Of a stretch of 64,000 nucleotides of DNA, positions 40,539-50,683 are shown piece by piece (position 1 is the first letter of the stretch; the number at the start of each line of letters is the position of its first letter). The position numbers were made by a program, and so were the translations under genes. The DNA comes from Streptacidiphilus sp. 4-A2 (GTDB lineage Bacteria > Actinomycetota > Actinomycetes > Streptomycetales > Streptomycetaceae): NCBI GenBank assembly GCA_014284505.1, contig JAAFYY010000001.1:310001-374000 (forward strand), read 5' to 3'. Below the pieces are notes generated by a model. That model worked only from the letters and a program-made list of their open reading frames with translations, had not been told where the DNA came from and did no database searches.

Positions 40539-40975
40539 TGGTGACCTCGCTGAATCGACGGTCGTCTAGACCGACCGGAATACGGTTGCGGCAGATACCG
40601 AAGCACAGGATCAGCCGACACATCCGCATCACACCAGTATCCAGCCCAACAGGGTTCGAATTCGCCCCCTGGAAATAATAAAGGCCGATAATATCCGAGG
40701 GCGGATCCGGGCCGGGCGACTCCTCGTCCGCCCCGGCACCGCCTCCCGGGGGCGCTGACCTGCGCCGAGGGTCCGTCGAGCGGGTGCGGGCGGCGAGCGG
40801 GAGGGGCCGAGGGCCCCGACCGGTCGCATCCGGACAGCGGTGCGCCCCGCTGGATGCCCTGTGCTCCAGCGGGGCGCGGTCCTGGCCGCGTTCTGTCCGG
40901 TTCGGTCGGCGCGGTCAGCCGCAGGGGTGGCTCAGCCGGTGCCGCCGGCCCCTACGTGGTGCGGGTGGAGCGGTT
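40539..40975. other. Intergenic region upstream of the propeller gene
   Basis: About 440 bp. An AT-rich section near 40668-40702 (AATAATAAAGG, GATAATATCC) probably carries the promoter of the propeller gene. A GGTTCGAATTC element near 40651 looks like a tRNA T-loop but lacks pairing arms. Confidence 0.45.
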
Positions 40976-41236
40976 TCACCTGGTACAGACGAGGTGGGCC
41001 CGGTGCCAGGTGCGGGTCCAGAACCCGGCGTGCCACTTGCCGTGGCGGTCGCGGGTGGCCGGGTGCCAGGTGCGGGTCCAGTAGCCCGGCACCTCGTGGC
41101 AGCGCGAGTGGGCGATCGGGGCGCGGTGGTCCGGGGTCGCCGCGGCGGCGGTGCCGACCGTGGTGAGGACCGCACCCCCGGCGAGGGCGACGGTGGCGGC
41201 TCCGAGTGCCAGGGCGCGCTTGAACCTGTCGGTCAT
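40976..41236 (-). CDS. Tiny secreted Trp/His-rich protein
   Basis: 86-aa protein. A clear signal peptide (ALALGAATVALAGGAVLTTV, cleavage near AAAATPD) leaves a mature part of about 50 residues. This contains two copies of [YF]WTRTWH separated by RDRHGKWHAG, plus two Cys (SRCHEV, LVCTR) able to form a disulfide. The DNA of the repeat is a 20-bp exact duplication (41002-41021 and 41062-41081). Family not recognised. Confidence 0.65.
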   Translation of the reverse strand: MTDRFKRALALGAATVALAGGAVLTTVGTAAAATPDHRAPIAHSRCHEVPGYWTRTWHPATRDRHGKWHAGFWTRTWHRAHLVCTR

Positions 41237-41423
41237 AGTGCATCAGGCCTTTCTCGCATGTGCAGTGGTGCACGATCACCCTGCCGTGTCCGGCGGGGCG
41301 ATATCGAGAATGCACCGGCGGGGCACCGAAAAGAAGGCAAAAGGTGCCGGCGTTACTGGATCCGGATACCCCGGAGACAATTCAAAAATAGTCCGACAAG
41401 CGTACATTTCTGCCGCTGCCGGC

Positions 41424-41996
41424 TCAGCCACGCACGGAACCGGCCTCCCCGTGGTCCAAGTGGCCCGCATCGACGCCCCCCGATTCGACGCGCCCTGATC
41501 CGCCGTCGCCGGAACCGGCGTCGCCGGAATCGCGGTCGCCGGAATCGCCGTCGCCGGAATCGCCGTCGCCGGAATCGCGGAGCTCGGCGACAATCTCCAT
41601 CCCGAGGGCGTAGCCGGGCGCGCCCGAGGTGATCAGGGCGGTCTCGGCCACGCCGACAAGGTCGGCGAGGCGGGCGCCGGCGTGCAGCGCCCCGCGCGCG
41701 TGCAGCCGGGCCGCGGAGTCACGGCCGAGCGCCAGCAGCTGTCCGAAGTGCACGAGTTGCTGCACCCGGTCACCCAACGGGCTTTCGTGCAAGACAATAT
41801 GCCGCAGCGTCAGAAAAGCCTCCTCGACGGGCAGGCGTCCGAAGGCCTCGGCGACCGCCAGTCGCTCCTGCACACCCCGTGGAACCGTTCCATAGGTCAC
41901 CCGGAGCCGGTCCCGCAGGGCCTCCAGCCGTCGCTCCGCCGGCCCCTGGCCGCTGGCGTCGGCGATCTCGTCGCATTCCTGCCGGTGGGCGCTCAC
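41424..41996 (-). CDS. Carboxymuconolactone-decarboxylase-like protein with acidic repeat tail
   Basis: 190-aa protein. The helical core (PVEEAFLTLRHIVLHESP, LGRDSAARLHARGALHAGA, GVAETALITSGAPGYALGM) fits the CMD/AhpD fold but lacks the CxxC pair of peroxidase members. The last 45 residues are a Ser/Gly/Asp repeat (SGDGD) encoded by 15-bp units. GTG start overlaps the aldolase stop (GTGA), so the two are one operon. Possibly a decarboxylase or accessory partner of the aldolase; role not established. Confidence 0.6.
   Translation of the reverse strand: MSAHRQECDEIADASGQGPAERRLEALRDRLRVTYGTVPRGVQERLAVAEAFGRLPVEEAFLTLRHIVLHESPLGDRVQQLVHFGQLLALGRDSAARLHARGALHAGARLADLVGVAETALITSGAPGYALGMEIVAELRDSGDGDSGDGDSGDRDSGDAGSGDGGSGRVESGGVDAGHLDHGEAGSVRG
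41508..41582 (-). repeat. 15-bp tandem repeat x5
   Basis: Five in-frame copies of GCCGGAATCGCCGTC (plus strand, small variations) encode the SGDGD repeats at the end of the CMD-like protein. Confidence 0.75.
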
Positions 41997-42649
41997 GGCG
42001 CGACCCGGGCGATCGAGGCCCGCACGGCCTCCAGCGCGCCCTCGGGGAAGTCCACGGCCCCGCCGATCGCCGCCGCGGCCAGTTCCGCCTCCGCACTCTC
42101 CTCGATCGCCGTCACCAGCTGGACGACGGCAGCCGGATCGGCCCCGAACGCCATCAGGCCGTGATTGGCCAGCAGCACCGCGGAGGTCGTCGGGTGGTCC
42201 CGCAGCACCTCGGCGATACTGCGGACCGACACATCCGATCCGCGCGGCCCCCAGGCCACCACCGGCACCTGCTCGGCCTGGCCGAAGCGCAGCAGCGGCT
42301 CGGTCCGGCACGGCAGCGGCCGGTGGGCCACCGCGAAGGCCGTCGCGGCGGGCGAGTGCGTGTGGATCACCGCGCCCACCCCGGGCCGGGCCCGGTAGAC
42401 CACGCCGTGCATCGCGATGATCTCCGCGCTGGACGACTGCAACTGCCCTTCCAGGACCCGCCCGTCCGGTCCGACGGTTGCCACTTGACCTACCGTCAGA
42501 TTGCGGACGAATCCCGGGGTCAGCAGGAATCGTCCGTTGTCGAGCCGCGCGCTCAGATTGGCGTGCCCGGAGTGCGACATCACGCCCGCCTCGAACAACT
42601 GCCGGACCGCCTCGACGATCTGCCCGGCCCGGTCCCCTGTCTCGGTCAT
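41993..42649 (-). CDS. Class II aldolase/adducin-family protein
   Basis: Intact 218-aa zinc-dependent aldolase of the fuculose/ribulose-phosphate type. Zn ligands are visible in VIHTHSPAATAFA and LLANHGLMAFG, and the catalytic Glu is probably in SSSAEIIAMH. The N-terminus has HANLSARLDNGRFLLTPGF, the usual phosphate/substrate loop. It is divergent from a merR gene with the MerR-type dyad in between. Substrate unknown; a sugar-phosphate or hydroxy-keto acid is expected. Confidence 0.85.
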   Translation of the reverse strand: MTETGDRAGQIVEAVRQLFEAGVMSHSGHANLSARLDNGRFLLTPGFVRNLTVGQVATVGPDGRVLEGQLQSSSAEIIAMHGVVYRARPGVGAVIHTHSPAATAFAVAHRPLPCRTEPLLRFGQAEQVPVVAWGPRGSDVSVRSIAEVLRDHPTTSAVLLANHGLMAFGADPAAVVQLVTAIEESAEAELAAAAIGGAVDFPEGALEAVRASIARVAP

Positions 42650-42718
42650 TGCTCCAGCTCCGCATCACTCACCAGCGGCCGCTGCTGCTCCGCTGTCCTC
42701 AGGTGGGACCAGCCAACA

Positions 42719-42738
42719 ACTTCAACTAAGGTTCAAGT
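42719..42738. promoter_or_regulatory. MerR-type operator between aldolase and merR
   Basis: ACTTCAAC-TAAG-GTTCAAGT, a near-perfect 8-bp-arm dyad (one mismatch) in the 115-bp divergent region. Position and form fit a MerR-family activator site controlling both directions. Confidence 0.6.
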
Positions 42739-42764
42739 CAAACGCCGGAGCGGGGAGGACAGGC

Positions 42765-43136
42765 ATGCGGGTGACGATCGGTCGGCTCGCCGAGATCACC
42801 GGGGTGCCCGCGTCGGCGATCCGGTACTGGGAACGCCACGGCCTGCTGCCCCTGCCCGAGCGCCAGAGCGGCCAGCGCCGCTATCCGCCGGAGGCCGCCG
42901 AGCGGATAGTCCTGCTGCGCAAGTGCCAGCAGGCCGGGATGACCCTCGCTGAGATTGCCGACTTCCAGCAGGAGCAGCCGCGTCGCCAGGCCATGATCCA
43001 GGCCAAGCTCGCCGAGATCGACCAGCGCATGCTCGACCTCGAACACGCCCGCCAGCTGCTGGCCCACGCCGCGCAGTGCGGCAAGCCGGACATCGTCGCC
43101 TGCCCCACGTTCAGACAGCAGATGGCCGGCTGGTAG
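42765..43136 (+). CDS. MerR-family transcriptional regulator
   Basis: Intact 123-aa regulator. The N-terminal winged helix is typical (TIGRLAEITGVPASAIRYWE, then RHGLLPLPERQSGQRRYPPE). A dimerisation coiled coil follows (AKLAEIDQRMLDLEHARQLL). Two Cys near the end (AAQCGKPDIVACPTF) could bind a metal or sense thiol stress. ATG with GGGGAGGAC upstream. It probably controls the divergent aldolase operon through the dyad at 42719. Confidence 0.9.
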   Translation: MRVTIGRLAEITGVPASAIRYWERHGLLPLPERQSGQRRYPPEAAERIVLLRKCQQAGMTLAEIADFQQEQPRRQAMIQAKLAEIDQRMLDLEHARQLLAHAAQCGKPDIVACPTFRQQMAGW

Positions 43137-43166
43137 CGGCCGGCGCGTGAGCGGGGGCGAATTCCG

Positions 43167-44049
43167 TCAGTGCTCCTCGTCGGGAACGAGCACGAGGTCG
43201 AAGTTCATGCTTGTCCACGGGCCCTGGGGTGTGATCCGTCGGGGGCCGGTCCGGCACCGTGGTGCCCGGCGGCCACCACCAGGCTGTCCTTCACACCGAA
43301 CACCGCGTCGCTGCCCAGGTAGGGGTCGCCTGCCACGAAGATGTGGGTGACCAGGGTGCGATGGCCCGGCGCGGCGACCTTGAAGTGCAGGTGCGCCGGC
43401 CGCATCGGGCCGCGCCCGGCGGTCCTGAGCAGATCGCCGACGGGGCCGTCGTGCGGGATCGGGTACGGCGTCGGCAGGACCGTCCAGAACCGGTACCCGC
43501 CGTCCGGAGCCGCTCGCAGCCGGCCGCGCCCGGCCGAGCGGTCGCCGGGGTACTGGACGTCGTAGCAGCCGTCCGCGTCCGCCCCCAGACGTCGAGCAGC
43601 GCGCCGCCGACCGGGCCGCCGCCCGCCGACCGCACCTGCCCGGAGACGTGGCACGGTGTGCCCGCCGCTCCCCGCGCGAGGTCACCGCCCAGCGGGACCT
43701 CGGGCGCGCCGTCGACGAAGAACGGTCCCAGCACGGTCGCGTCGGTCGCTCCGCAGGTGGCCGGGTCGTTGATCGCGACCGTCAGCATGGACAGCCCGAG
43801 GACGTCGGACAGCAGGATGAACTCCTGGCGCCGTTCGTCGGTGAGATGCCCCGCGCGGGTGAGGAACCCGATCGCCGTCTCCCACTCCCGCTCGCTGAGC
43901 CGGACCTCCCGGGCGAAGGCGTGCAGGTGCTGGACCAGCGACCGGATGACCTCGCGGAGCCGCGGATCGGGGGTTCCGGCGAAACTGGCGAGCACCTCGT
44001 CGGTCACCGCCTGCTCGCGGTCGGCAGCGGCGGACTGTTCCGGGCTCAT
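43167..44049 (-). CDS. Intradiol ring-cleavage dioxygenase, two frameshifts
   Basis: Fe(III) dioxygenase of about 294 aa; the motif set is closest to hydroxyquinol/catechol 1,2-dioxygenases. The N-terminal helical linker domain ([20 protein letters not shown]) is followed by [20 protein letters not shown]. The iron ligands are Tyr in [12 protein letters not shown], Tyr in [18 protein letters not shown], and two His in [16 protein letters not shown]. Frame changes near 43590 and 43225. No catechol-pathway isomerase or decycling genes adjoin it. It is divergent from the FUSC exporter. Confidence 0.88.
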
Positions 44050-44447
44050 GTGTCCTCCCTTGACGGGTCGGTCCCGGCCCGGACGGCGCCGGGCCTCAGC
44101 GTCCGGGGAGGCGCGGGCCCCTCCGGAGAGCCCGGGACCCGCGCCGCCGACCGGGCGCCGGGCCTCAGCGTCCCATGACCCAGCCAGAAAGCGCGCCACG
44201 GCGGGGAGCCCCAAGGAGGAGCCGCTGAGGTACCGGGCGCCGGTGACGTCGGACTGGTGCACGGTGTCGGACTGCTTCGCCGGCGCTGCCGCCGTCGGGA
44301 CATGGCGGAACGTCCTCCCCGAGTGGAGTGACCGGTCGCTCACCCCGCCGGGCGCCTTCTCCCCTGCTCTCCTGACGGGACGTCCGGGGGTCGGCGGCCG
44401 GGCGAGGTCCGCCCGGCTCACGGTGTTGCGTAAGCGCTGGTCAGCAG

Positions 44448-46255
44448 GTGATATACACCGACCATGCCCCGTTCACAGCCTCCGTCCCCGCCCCTGCCCC
44501 GACCCCGACCGGCCGCCGGCGCCCGGTGGCCGGCGTGGCGCGGGTGCTGTCGCCGCGGGGCGCGCTCGCGCTGCATCCGGTCGACGGGGCACTGCTCTTT
44601 GCCGGGCGCGCGGCGCTGGCGATGGCGCTGCCGGCCCTGCCGGTGGTGCTGACCGGGCATGCACGGCTGGCCGTCTACGCCATGCTGGGCGCCTTCACCA
44701 CCACGTTCGGGCGCAACTTGCCCTATCGGCGCCGGGCCTGGGTGCTCGCGCTGGTCGCTGTGGCGATGACCGCGGCCGTGGGCTGCGGCACGGCACTGGC
44801 CGCGTGGGCCCATCCTCAGGCGGGGGGCGGCGCGGCCGTGGTCGTGGCCACGACGGCGGTGGTGGCCGGGCTGGCCAAGTTCGGCTGCGACGCGGCCCGG
44901 CTGAGCGGGCTCGGGGCCGTGCTGCTGCTCTTCTCCTTCGCGGTGGCCGCGAACGGCTCCGCCACTCCTGCGGACATCCTCCCGCACACGGCCCTGGCCG
45001 CGGCCGGAGCCGTGACGGCCTGGGCGCTGTCCCTGTCGGGCTGGCCGCGGCACCCGGACCGTCCGCAGCGGCTGGTCGTGGCCGCGGCGCTGCGGGAGCT
45101 GGCGGAGCTGATGGACACGGTCGAAGCGGGCGACGCGGCCGGACGCACCCGGCACCGGGCGACCGCCGCCGTCCTCCGGTCGTACCGCACGCTCGAACTC
45201 CATCCGCCCACCGCCGACGGGCGAAGCGGCCGGGGCGGGGTGTGCGTGCGGCTGACCGACCTGTCCTGGTCCCTGCTGGTCACCTCCGCGCACCGGCCGC
45301 CGGAGGACCGGCCGCCCTGGCACAGGATCTGCGCCGACAGGTCCGGCTGCTGATCGACGGGCGCCGCGAGTGCCCGGGCTCCTGCCCGGGCTCCTGCCGG
45401 AGCTCCTGCCCGGGTCGGCGGCTCCGGCCGCCGGGGCGCGGGGCACTACCGCGGGCGACGGGCGGAGGCCGGGTCGGCGTCGGCCGACCCATCGGCGGGC
45501 GCGCCGGTGAGCTGCTGGAAGGGCCGCGTCAGGAACGCTCCCGCCATCTGTCGGTCCTGGTCGTACCCGCGCTGCGGATGGTCCTCGGCACCGGGCTGGC
45601 GGGCGGACTGGCGGTGGCGCTGCACCTCGGGCACGGCTACTGGGCCGCGATCTCAGCCGCCGCGGTGCTGCACTCGGTCAATGTCCGTACGACGGCGCAG
45701 CGCGCGGTCCAGCGCACCCTGGGCACCTGCGCCGGGCTGCTGCTGACCCTCGGCGTACTGGCGGCGCACCCGGGGGCAGCCGCGCTGGCCGTCGTGATCG
45801 TCCTCATGGAGTTCCTGCTGGAGTATGTGGTCGCGCGCAACTACGGCCTGGGGGTGGTCTTCCTCACGCCGCTGGCGCTGCTGATGAGCGAGCTGGCCTC
45901 GCCCACGCCGGTGGCAGAGCTCGTCCGGGAGCGGGCACTGGCCAGCCTCCTGGGCATCGTCGTCGGGCTGGTCTGCGCGCTGCTGGTGGTCCACGACCGC
46001 GCCGCGGTGCGGGTGGAACGCGCGCTGGCCGCCTGCTCGGACGCCACCGGGCGCGCGGAGCGCGCGCTGGCCGAGCGCTCCGCGCAGCCGGCACCGGCCG
46101 TCCAGGTGCAACTGGCGGCGGCAGTGGTGGAACTGCGGGACGCGGACGACGCGGCGGCGGGCGAGCTGTGGCCGGCCGGGATCGATCCGGCCACGCTCGC
46201 CGCCGCGGAGCGGCGCGCCTATCTCGTCCTGGCGCGGCTCGCCGGCGATGCCTGA
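44448..46255 (+). CDS. FUSC-family membrane transporter, frameshifted
   Basis: Inner-membrane protein of about 602 aa of the fusaric-acid-resistance type. It has two membrane bundles: helices in about 50-190 (LAVYAMLGAFTTTFGRNLPY, VVATTAVVAGLAKFG) and in about 390-510 (MVLGTGLAGGLAVALHLGHG, YWAAISAAAVLHSVNV, LMEFLLEYVVARNYG). A cytoplasmic domain lies between them. A frameshift near 45325 links the halves. The GTG at 44448 sits in a TTGCGT-N18-TATACA-like stretch, so a start at ATG 44464 after another small indel is possible. Likely exports aromatic acids. Confidence 0.75.
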
Positions 46256-46276
46256 CGGCCTGCCGCGAGCCGTCGG

Positions 46277-46296
46277 AGGTGCGCCTTCGCGCACCT
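46277..46296. terminator. Short convergent hairpin
   Basis: 8-bp perfect stem AGGTGCGC/GCGCACCT with a 4-nt CTTC loop between the convergent FUSC and 3-hydroxyacyl-CoA dehydrogenase genes. Confidence 0.45.
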
Positions 46297-46307
46297 GCGG
46301 CGCGCTG

Positions 46308-47178
46308 TCAGTACCGGTGGAAGCCGCGGCCGGATTTGCGGCCGAGGAGGCCGGCGTCGACCATGCGCTGGAGCAGCGGGGGTGCGGCGTAGAGGGGTTC
46401 TTTGTATTCGTGGTACATGGATTCGGCGATGGAGACGATGGTGTCCAGGCCGATGAGGTCGCACAGGCGCAGGGGGCCCATGGGGTGGGCGCAGCCGGCT
46501 TCCATGCCCTTGTCGATGTCTTCGGCGGTGGCGACGCCGGTTTCGAACATGCGGACGGCGGAGAGCAGGTAGGGCACCAGGAGGGCGTTGACGACGAAGC
46601 CGGCGCGGTCGCGGGCGCGGATGGGTTCCTTGCCCAGGGCGGTGCGGGCGAAGTCCTCGGCGCGGGTGACGGTTTCGGCGGAGGTGGTGAGGGTGGGATG
46701 ATCTCGACGAGCTTCTGTACCGGGGCGGGGTTGAAGAAGTGGACGCCGAGGACCTGTTCGGGGCGGGAGGTGGCCGAGGCGAGTTTGACGATGGGGATGG
46801 AGGAGGTGTTGGAGGCGAGTATCGCGTCCGGGCGCTGGACGACCTTGTCGAGGGTCTGGAAGATCGCGGTCTTGATGTCCTCGCGTTCGGCGACGGCCTC
46901 GATGACCAGGTCGCGGTCGGCGAAGTCGGCGAGCTCGGTGGTGAAGGTGATGCGTTCCAGGGCGGCGTCGCGGTCCTCCTGGCTGAGCTTGCCCCGGCGT
47001 ACGGCGGTGTCCAGCGAGCCGGTCAGCCGCCCCGGCCCAGCTCCAGCGCCGCCCCGTTCGCTTCGCAGACCTTGACGTCCAGCCCGCCGGTGTCCAGCCC
47101 GGCCCGGGCGAACACCTCCGCGACACCGGACCCCATGAGGCCGCAGCCGACGACCCCTACCCGCACGATGTCGCTCAT
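46308..47178 (-). CDS. 3-hydroxybutyryl-CoA (3-hydroxyacyl-CoA) dehydrogenase, two frameshifts
   Basis: NAD-dependent oxidoreductase of about 290 aa. It starts MSDIVRVGVVGCGLMGSGVA. The second half of the Rossmann domain can be read after a missing base near 47030 (RRGKLSQEDRDAALERI, then ILASNTSSIPIVKLA). VLGVHFFNPAPVQKLVEI carries the catalytic His. The C-terminal helical domain (GFVVNALLVPYLLSAVRMFE, GLLGRKSGRGFHRY) follows a second missing base near 46698. Last gene of the minus-strand catabolic operon. Chain-length preference cannot be read. Confidence 0.9.
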
Positions 47179-47193
47179 TACCTCGTCCTTCGT

Positions 47194-47243
47194 TCGCTGA
47201 TGCGGGAGTTTCGCTGATGCGGGAGTTTCGCTGATGCGGGAGT
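47194..47243 (-). repeat. 17-bp tandem repeat x3 upstream of the 3-hydroxyacyl-CoA dehydrogenase
   Basis: Three consecutive copies of TCGCTGATGCGGGAGTT (last copy ends differently), ending 16 bp before the start codon region. It sits between two genes of the same operon and could be slippage or a control element. Confidence 0.7.
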
Positions 47244-47297
47244 GCAGTGACGGCGGCCCGCAGCGGTTCGACCGGTGCGGGCCGCCGGCTGCTCAGC

Positions 47298-48467
47298 TCA
47301 CGACGCGGCGGGCAGGGCGAGTACTCCGGTGCCCCGCTTGATGAGCTCGTTGGACACGATCAGGCGCTGGATCTCGCTCGTGCCCTCCAGATCCGGTCGA
47401 CGCGCAGTTCGCGGTAGAGCCGCTCGACCGGGTAGGAACGGTCGTAGCCCCGGCCGCCGAAGATCTGCACGCAGCGGTCGACGACCCGGCCGGAAGCCTC
47501 GCTCGCGGACAGTTTCGCGATGGACGCCTTGGCGTGCACCGTCTTGCGCTCGGTCCCCGGCTGGTCCGCCTCCCACGCGACCTGGTGGGTGTAGGCGCGG
47601 TTGACCGCGATGTCCACCGCGCAGTCCGCCAGCATCGCCTGGATCATCTGGAACGAGGCGAGCGGCGCACCGAACTGCTCGCGCTTCACCGCCCAGTCGC
47701 GTGCGGCGTCCAGGGCGCGCTCGGCCGCGCCGATGGTGCGCGCGGCGATCATGAGGCGCTCCTCGGTGAACCAGGAGCGGGTGATGTCGTAGCCCGGCCG
47801 AGGCCGCCGAGCAGGTTCTGCTCGGGGACGTACACGTCGGTGAAGGTGAACTCGGGGTGCTCGTAGACGAAGGTGTGCATGAAGCGCGGGGTGCGCTTGA
47901 CCGCGATGCCCGGGGTGTCCTTGTCGACCAGGAACAGGGTCGGGGCGCGGTCCTCGCCCGCGGCGGCGAGCACGATCATGAAGTCGGCGTGGTCCCCGAC
48001 GGTCACGAACCACTTCTCACCGTTGAGCAGCCAGCCGCCGCCGGCCTTGGTGGCCGTGGTCTGCTGGTTCTGCGGGTCGGAGCCCGCGCCCTCCTCGCTG
48101 ACCGCGTAGCAGTCCCGGCGGGCGCCGCGGATGACCGGGACCAGGTAGCGCTCGCGCTGTTCGGGGGTGCAGAAGCTCAGCGCGTTCGCCGGACGCCAGA
48201 CCATGTCCCACAGTGCCCGGTCAGCTTGCCGAGCTCCTCCTGCACCACCACCTGCTCGGTGACGGTCAGTCCGGCACCGCCCCACTCGGCGGGCATGTTG
48301 ACGGCCTGGAGCCCCGAGGCCAGGACCGCGTCGCGGACCTTGGCGTGGATCTCGGGCGGCAGTCCGTTGTCGCGCTCGCAGTCGTCCTCGAACTGCGAGA
48401 TGAACAGGTACAGGTCGTGCGCCGCCGACTTGAGGCCGGCCAGGCGCGGTGAGTAGCTGAAGTCCAT
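47298..48467 (-). CDS. Acyl-CoA dehydrogenase, three frameshifts
   Basis: FAD-dependent dehydrogenase of about 390 aa. N-terminal helices (SPRLAGLKSAAHDLYLFISQ) lead to the FAD-binding strand YAVSEEGAGSDPQNQQTTAT and WLLNGEKWFVTVGDHADF. C-terminal blocks are SWFTEERLMIAARTIGAAER, QIFGGRGYDRSYPVERLYRE and EGTSEIQRLIVSNEL with the usual Glu. Frame changes near 48225, 47800 and 47390. In operon with the acyl-CoA synthetase upstream and the 3-hydroxyacyl-CoA dehydrogenase downstream. A second member of the family lies at 60875 in the divergent operon. Confidence 0.9.
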
Positions 48468-48539
48468 GGCTGTGCTCCTCCTGGGAGTGATGCGAACGGA
48501 TGTGCTGCGCACGGGAGTGAGGGGTGAACGGGTGGGCGG

Positions 48540-50675
48540 TCAGGCGAGTACCGCGCGGGCGTCGAGGGCCAGGACGCCGCGAGGGCCACCAGCAGGGGGT
48601 TGACTTCGAGTTCGGCGATCTCGGGGTGCTCGGCCGCGGCCGCCGCGACGGCGCACACGGCCTGGGCGGCCGCGGCCAGGTCCAGCGCCGGGCGACCGCG
48701 CAACCCGTCGAACAGGGCGCTGCTGCGCAGTGAGCGCAGCAGCCGCCGCGCAGCCTGCGGGCCGATGGGGGCGAGCGCGAACGCGGTGTCCTTGAGCGTC
48801 TCGGTGGCGGTGCCGCCGAGGCCGACCATGACCACCGGACCGAAGCGCGGGTCGAGCCGGACGCCGACAATCAGCTCGACGCAGTCGCGCAGGTCCGCCA
48901 TCTCCTCGACCGAGTAGGCCGGGGGATCCCGGAGCCCGCGAACGCGGCGTCCATCCGCTCCCAGGCCGCCGCCAGCGCGTCCTGGTCGGGCAGGCCGAGC
49001 GCGACGCCGCCCGCGTCCGACTTGTGCAGCAGGTGCACCGCCTTGAGGGCGAAGGGCCCGGTCAGGGAGCGGGCGGCGGCGCGGACCTCCGCACCGGTGC
49101 GGGCGGGTGCGGCTGCGGGGAAGTCCAGTCCGTGACCGGCCAGCAGCTCGCGTACCGCGAAGTAGCCGACGTCCGCGAGTGCGGGGCGGGCCGGCGGCAG
49201 CGCCCCGACGGCGGTGGCGGTGACACCGTCGGCCGGAACGTCCGAGCAGAGGGCGGCCAGGGCCCGGGCGGCGTCCTCGACCGCGTCGAAGACCGGGATC
49301 CGGCGTCGGACAGGACGGCGCAGGTGGGCGAGTCCGGGTACATGCTCTGCGCCACCAGCGGACGGTCGCCCCCGGCGTACCGGTCGGCGATCCCCCGCGC
49401 GGCCGCCGTCTCGCCGTCGCCCAGCGCGCCGCCGAGTCCGGCGCCCTGCGTCGCCTCCGGGTGCGAGCGGTCGGCCGAGTAGCCGCCGAAGTAGCCGGTG
49501 AGCAGCACGCCGTCGATCCCGGGTGCGTCCAGCAGCGCGGCCGTCGTGGTCGCGTAGGAGGCAGGCTCCTGTTCGCCCATGCCCGCCAGGTCGACCGGGT
49601 TGCCGGTCGCGGACTGCTCCCAGAGTCCGGTCAGCAGCTCGGCCTGCACCTGGTCGGGCAGTTCCGGGACGCTGAGCCCCGCCGCCTCAAGGGCGTCCGC
49701 GGCCAGCGCCCCGTGTCCGCCGCCGTCGGTGAGTACCGCGACGCGCCGGCCCGCGGCCCGCCGACCGGTGCCGAGCGCGGCCAGGACGGTGGCCAACTCC
49801 CTTGGGGTGGAGACCTGGTGAATGCCGGTGTCGCGGCAGACCGCGGCGATGACGTCGGCCGGGGTGGTCATCGCGCCGGTGTGGGAGAGCGCGCCGCGGG
49901 CGGAGGCGGCACCACGGCCGGCGGTCATCAGCACGACCGGCTTGGGTGAGCGGGCGGCGGCCTGCGCGAAGGCCCGGCCGTCCGCGAAGTCCTCCGCGTA
50001 GACGGCGATGACCTCGGTGCCCTCGTGCCGGGCGCAGTCGTCCACCAGGTCGGCCAGGGTGACATCGGCCTGGTTGCCCAGGGAGACGAAGCGGGAGAAG
50101 CCCGCCGACCGGGGCCGCAGCCGCAGGCCGAGCTCCAGGGCGAGGTTGCCGCTCTGGCTCAGCAGCGCCACAGTTCCCGGGTCGAAGGGGTCCGAGGCGA
50201 GGTAGAGGCCGCTGGTGTTGTCCACCAGGCCGAGGCAGTTGGGGCCGACCAGTACCCCCGCCGCCCGGACCCGCTCGACGGCCGCCTGCTGCCGGGCTTG
50301 TCCGGCGGAGCCGGTCTCGCCGAAGCCCGCGGTGATCGCCACCACGGCGCGGGCGCCGGCGCCAGGGCGTCGTCGAGGGCGTCGTCGAAGGCGGCCGCGG
50401 GCACGCAGAGGACCGCGAGGTCGATGGGTGCGCCGATCTCGGTGGCACGGGTGGGGCCGCCTGTCCGAGGATCTGTCCGCCCCGGCGGTTCACCAGATGG
50501 ACCGGCCGGTGCCGGGGCCCGCGCAGGGCCTGCCTGGCGATCGCGCCGCCCCACTTGGACGGGTCCGCGCTCGCGCCGATGACGGCGACGGCCGCGGGTG
50601 CGAACAGGGGGGTCAGATCGCGTCGGCCGCCGGTGCACCCGCGGCGGTCGCGGTCACAGTCGTGACGGTGGTCAT
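48540..50675 (-). CDS. ADP-forming acyl-CoA synthetase (acetate--CoA ligase family), several frameshifts
   Basis: Single-chain nucleoside-diphosphate-forming CoA ligase of about 711 aa. The CoA-binding domain is FAPAAVAVIGASADPSKWGG. The ligase domain has VGPNCLGLVDNTSGLYLA, ALLSQSGNLALELG and the phospho-His loop in TDGGGHGALAADALEAAG. The ATP-grasp end has LLHKSDAGGVALGL, FGPVVMVGLGGTATE and IAELEVNPLLVAL. Frame changes near 50620, 50460, 50350, 49300, 48930 and 48580. ATG at 50675, 8 nt after the ferredoxin stop. It would activate the carboxylic acid formed by the divergent operon's aldehyde dehydrogenase. Confidence 0.85.
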
Positions 50676-50683
50676 GGCCGTCC

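Noticed and set aside
40640..40680. tRNA-like T-loop (GGTTCGAATTC)
   Set aside because: Flanking bases do not pair as a T-stem and no acceptor or anticodon arm can be drawn.
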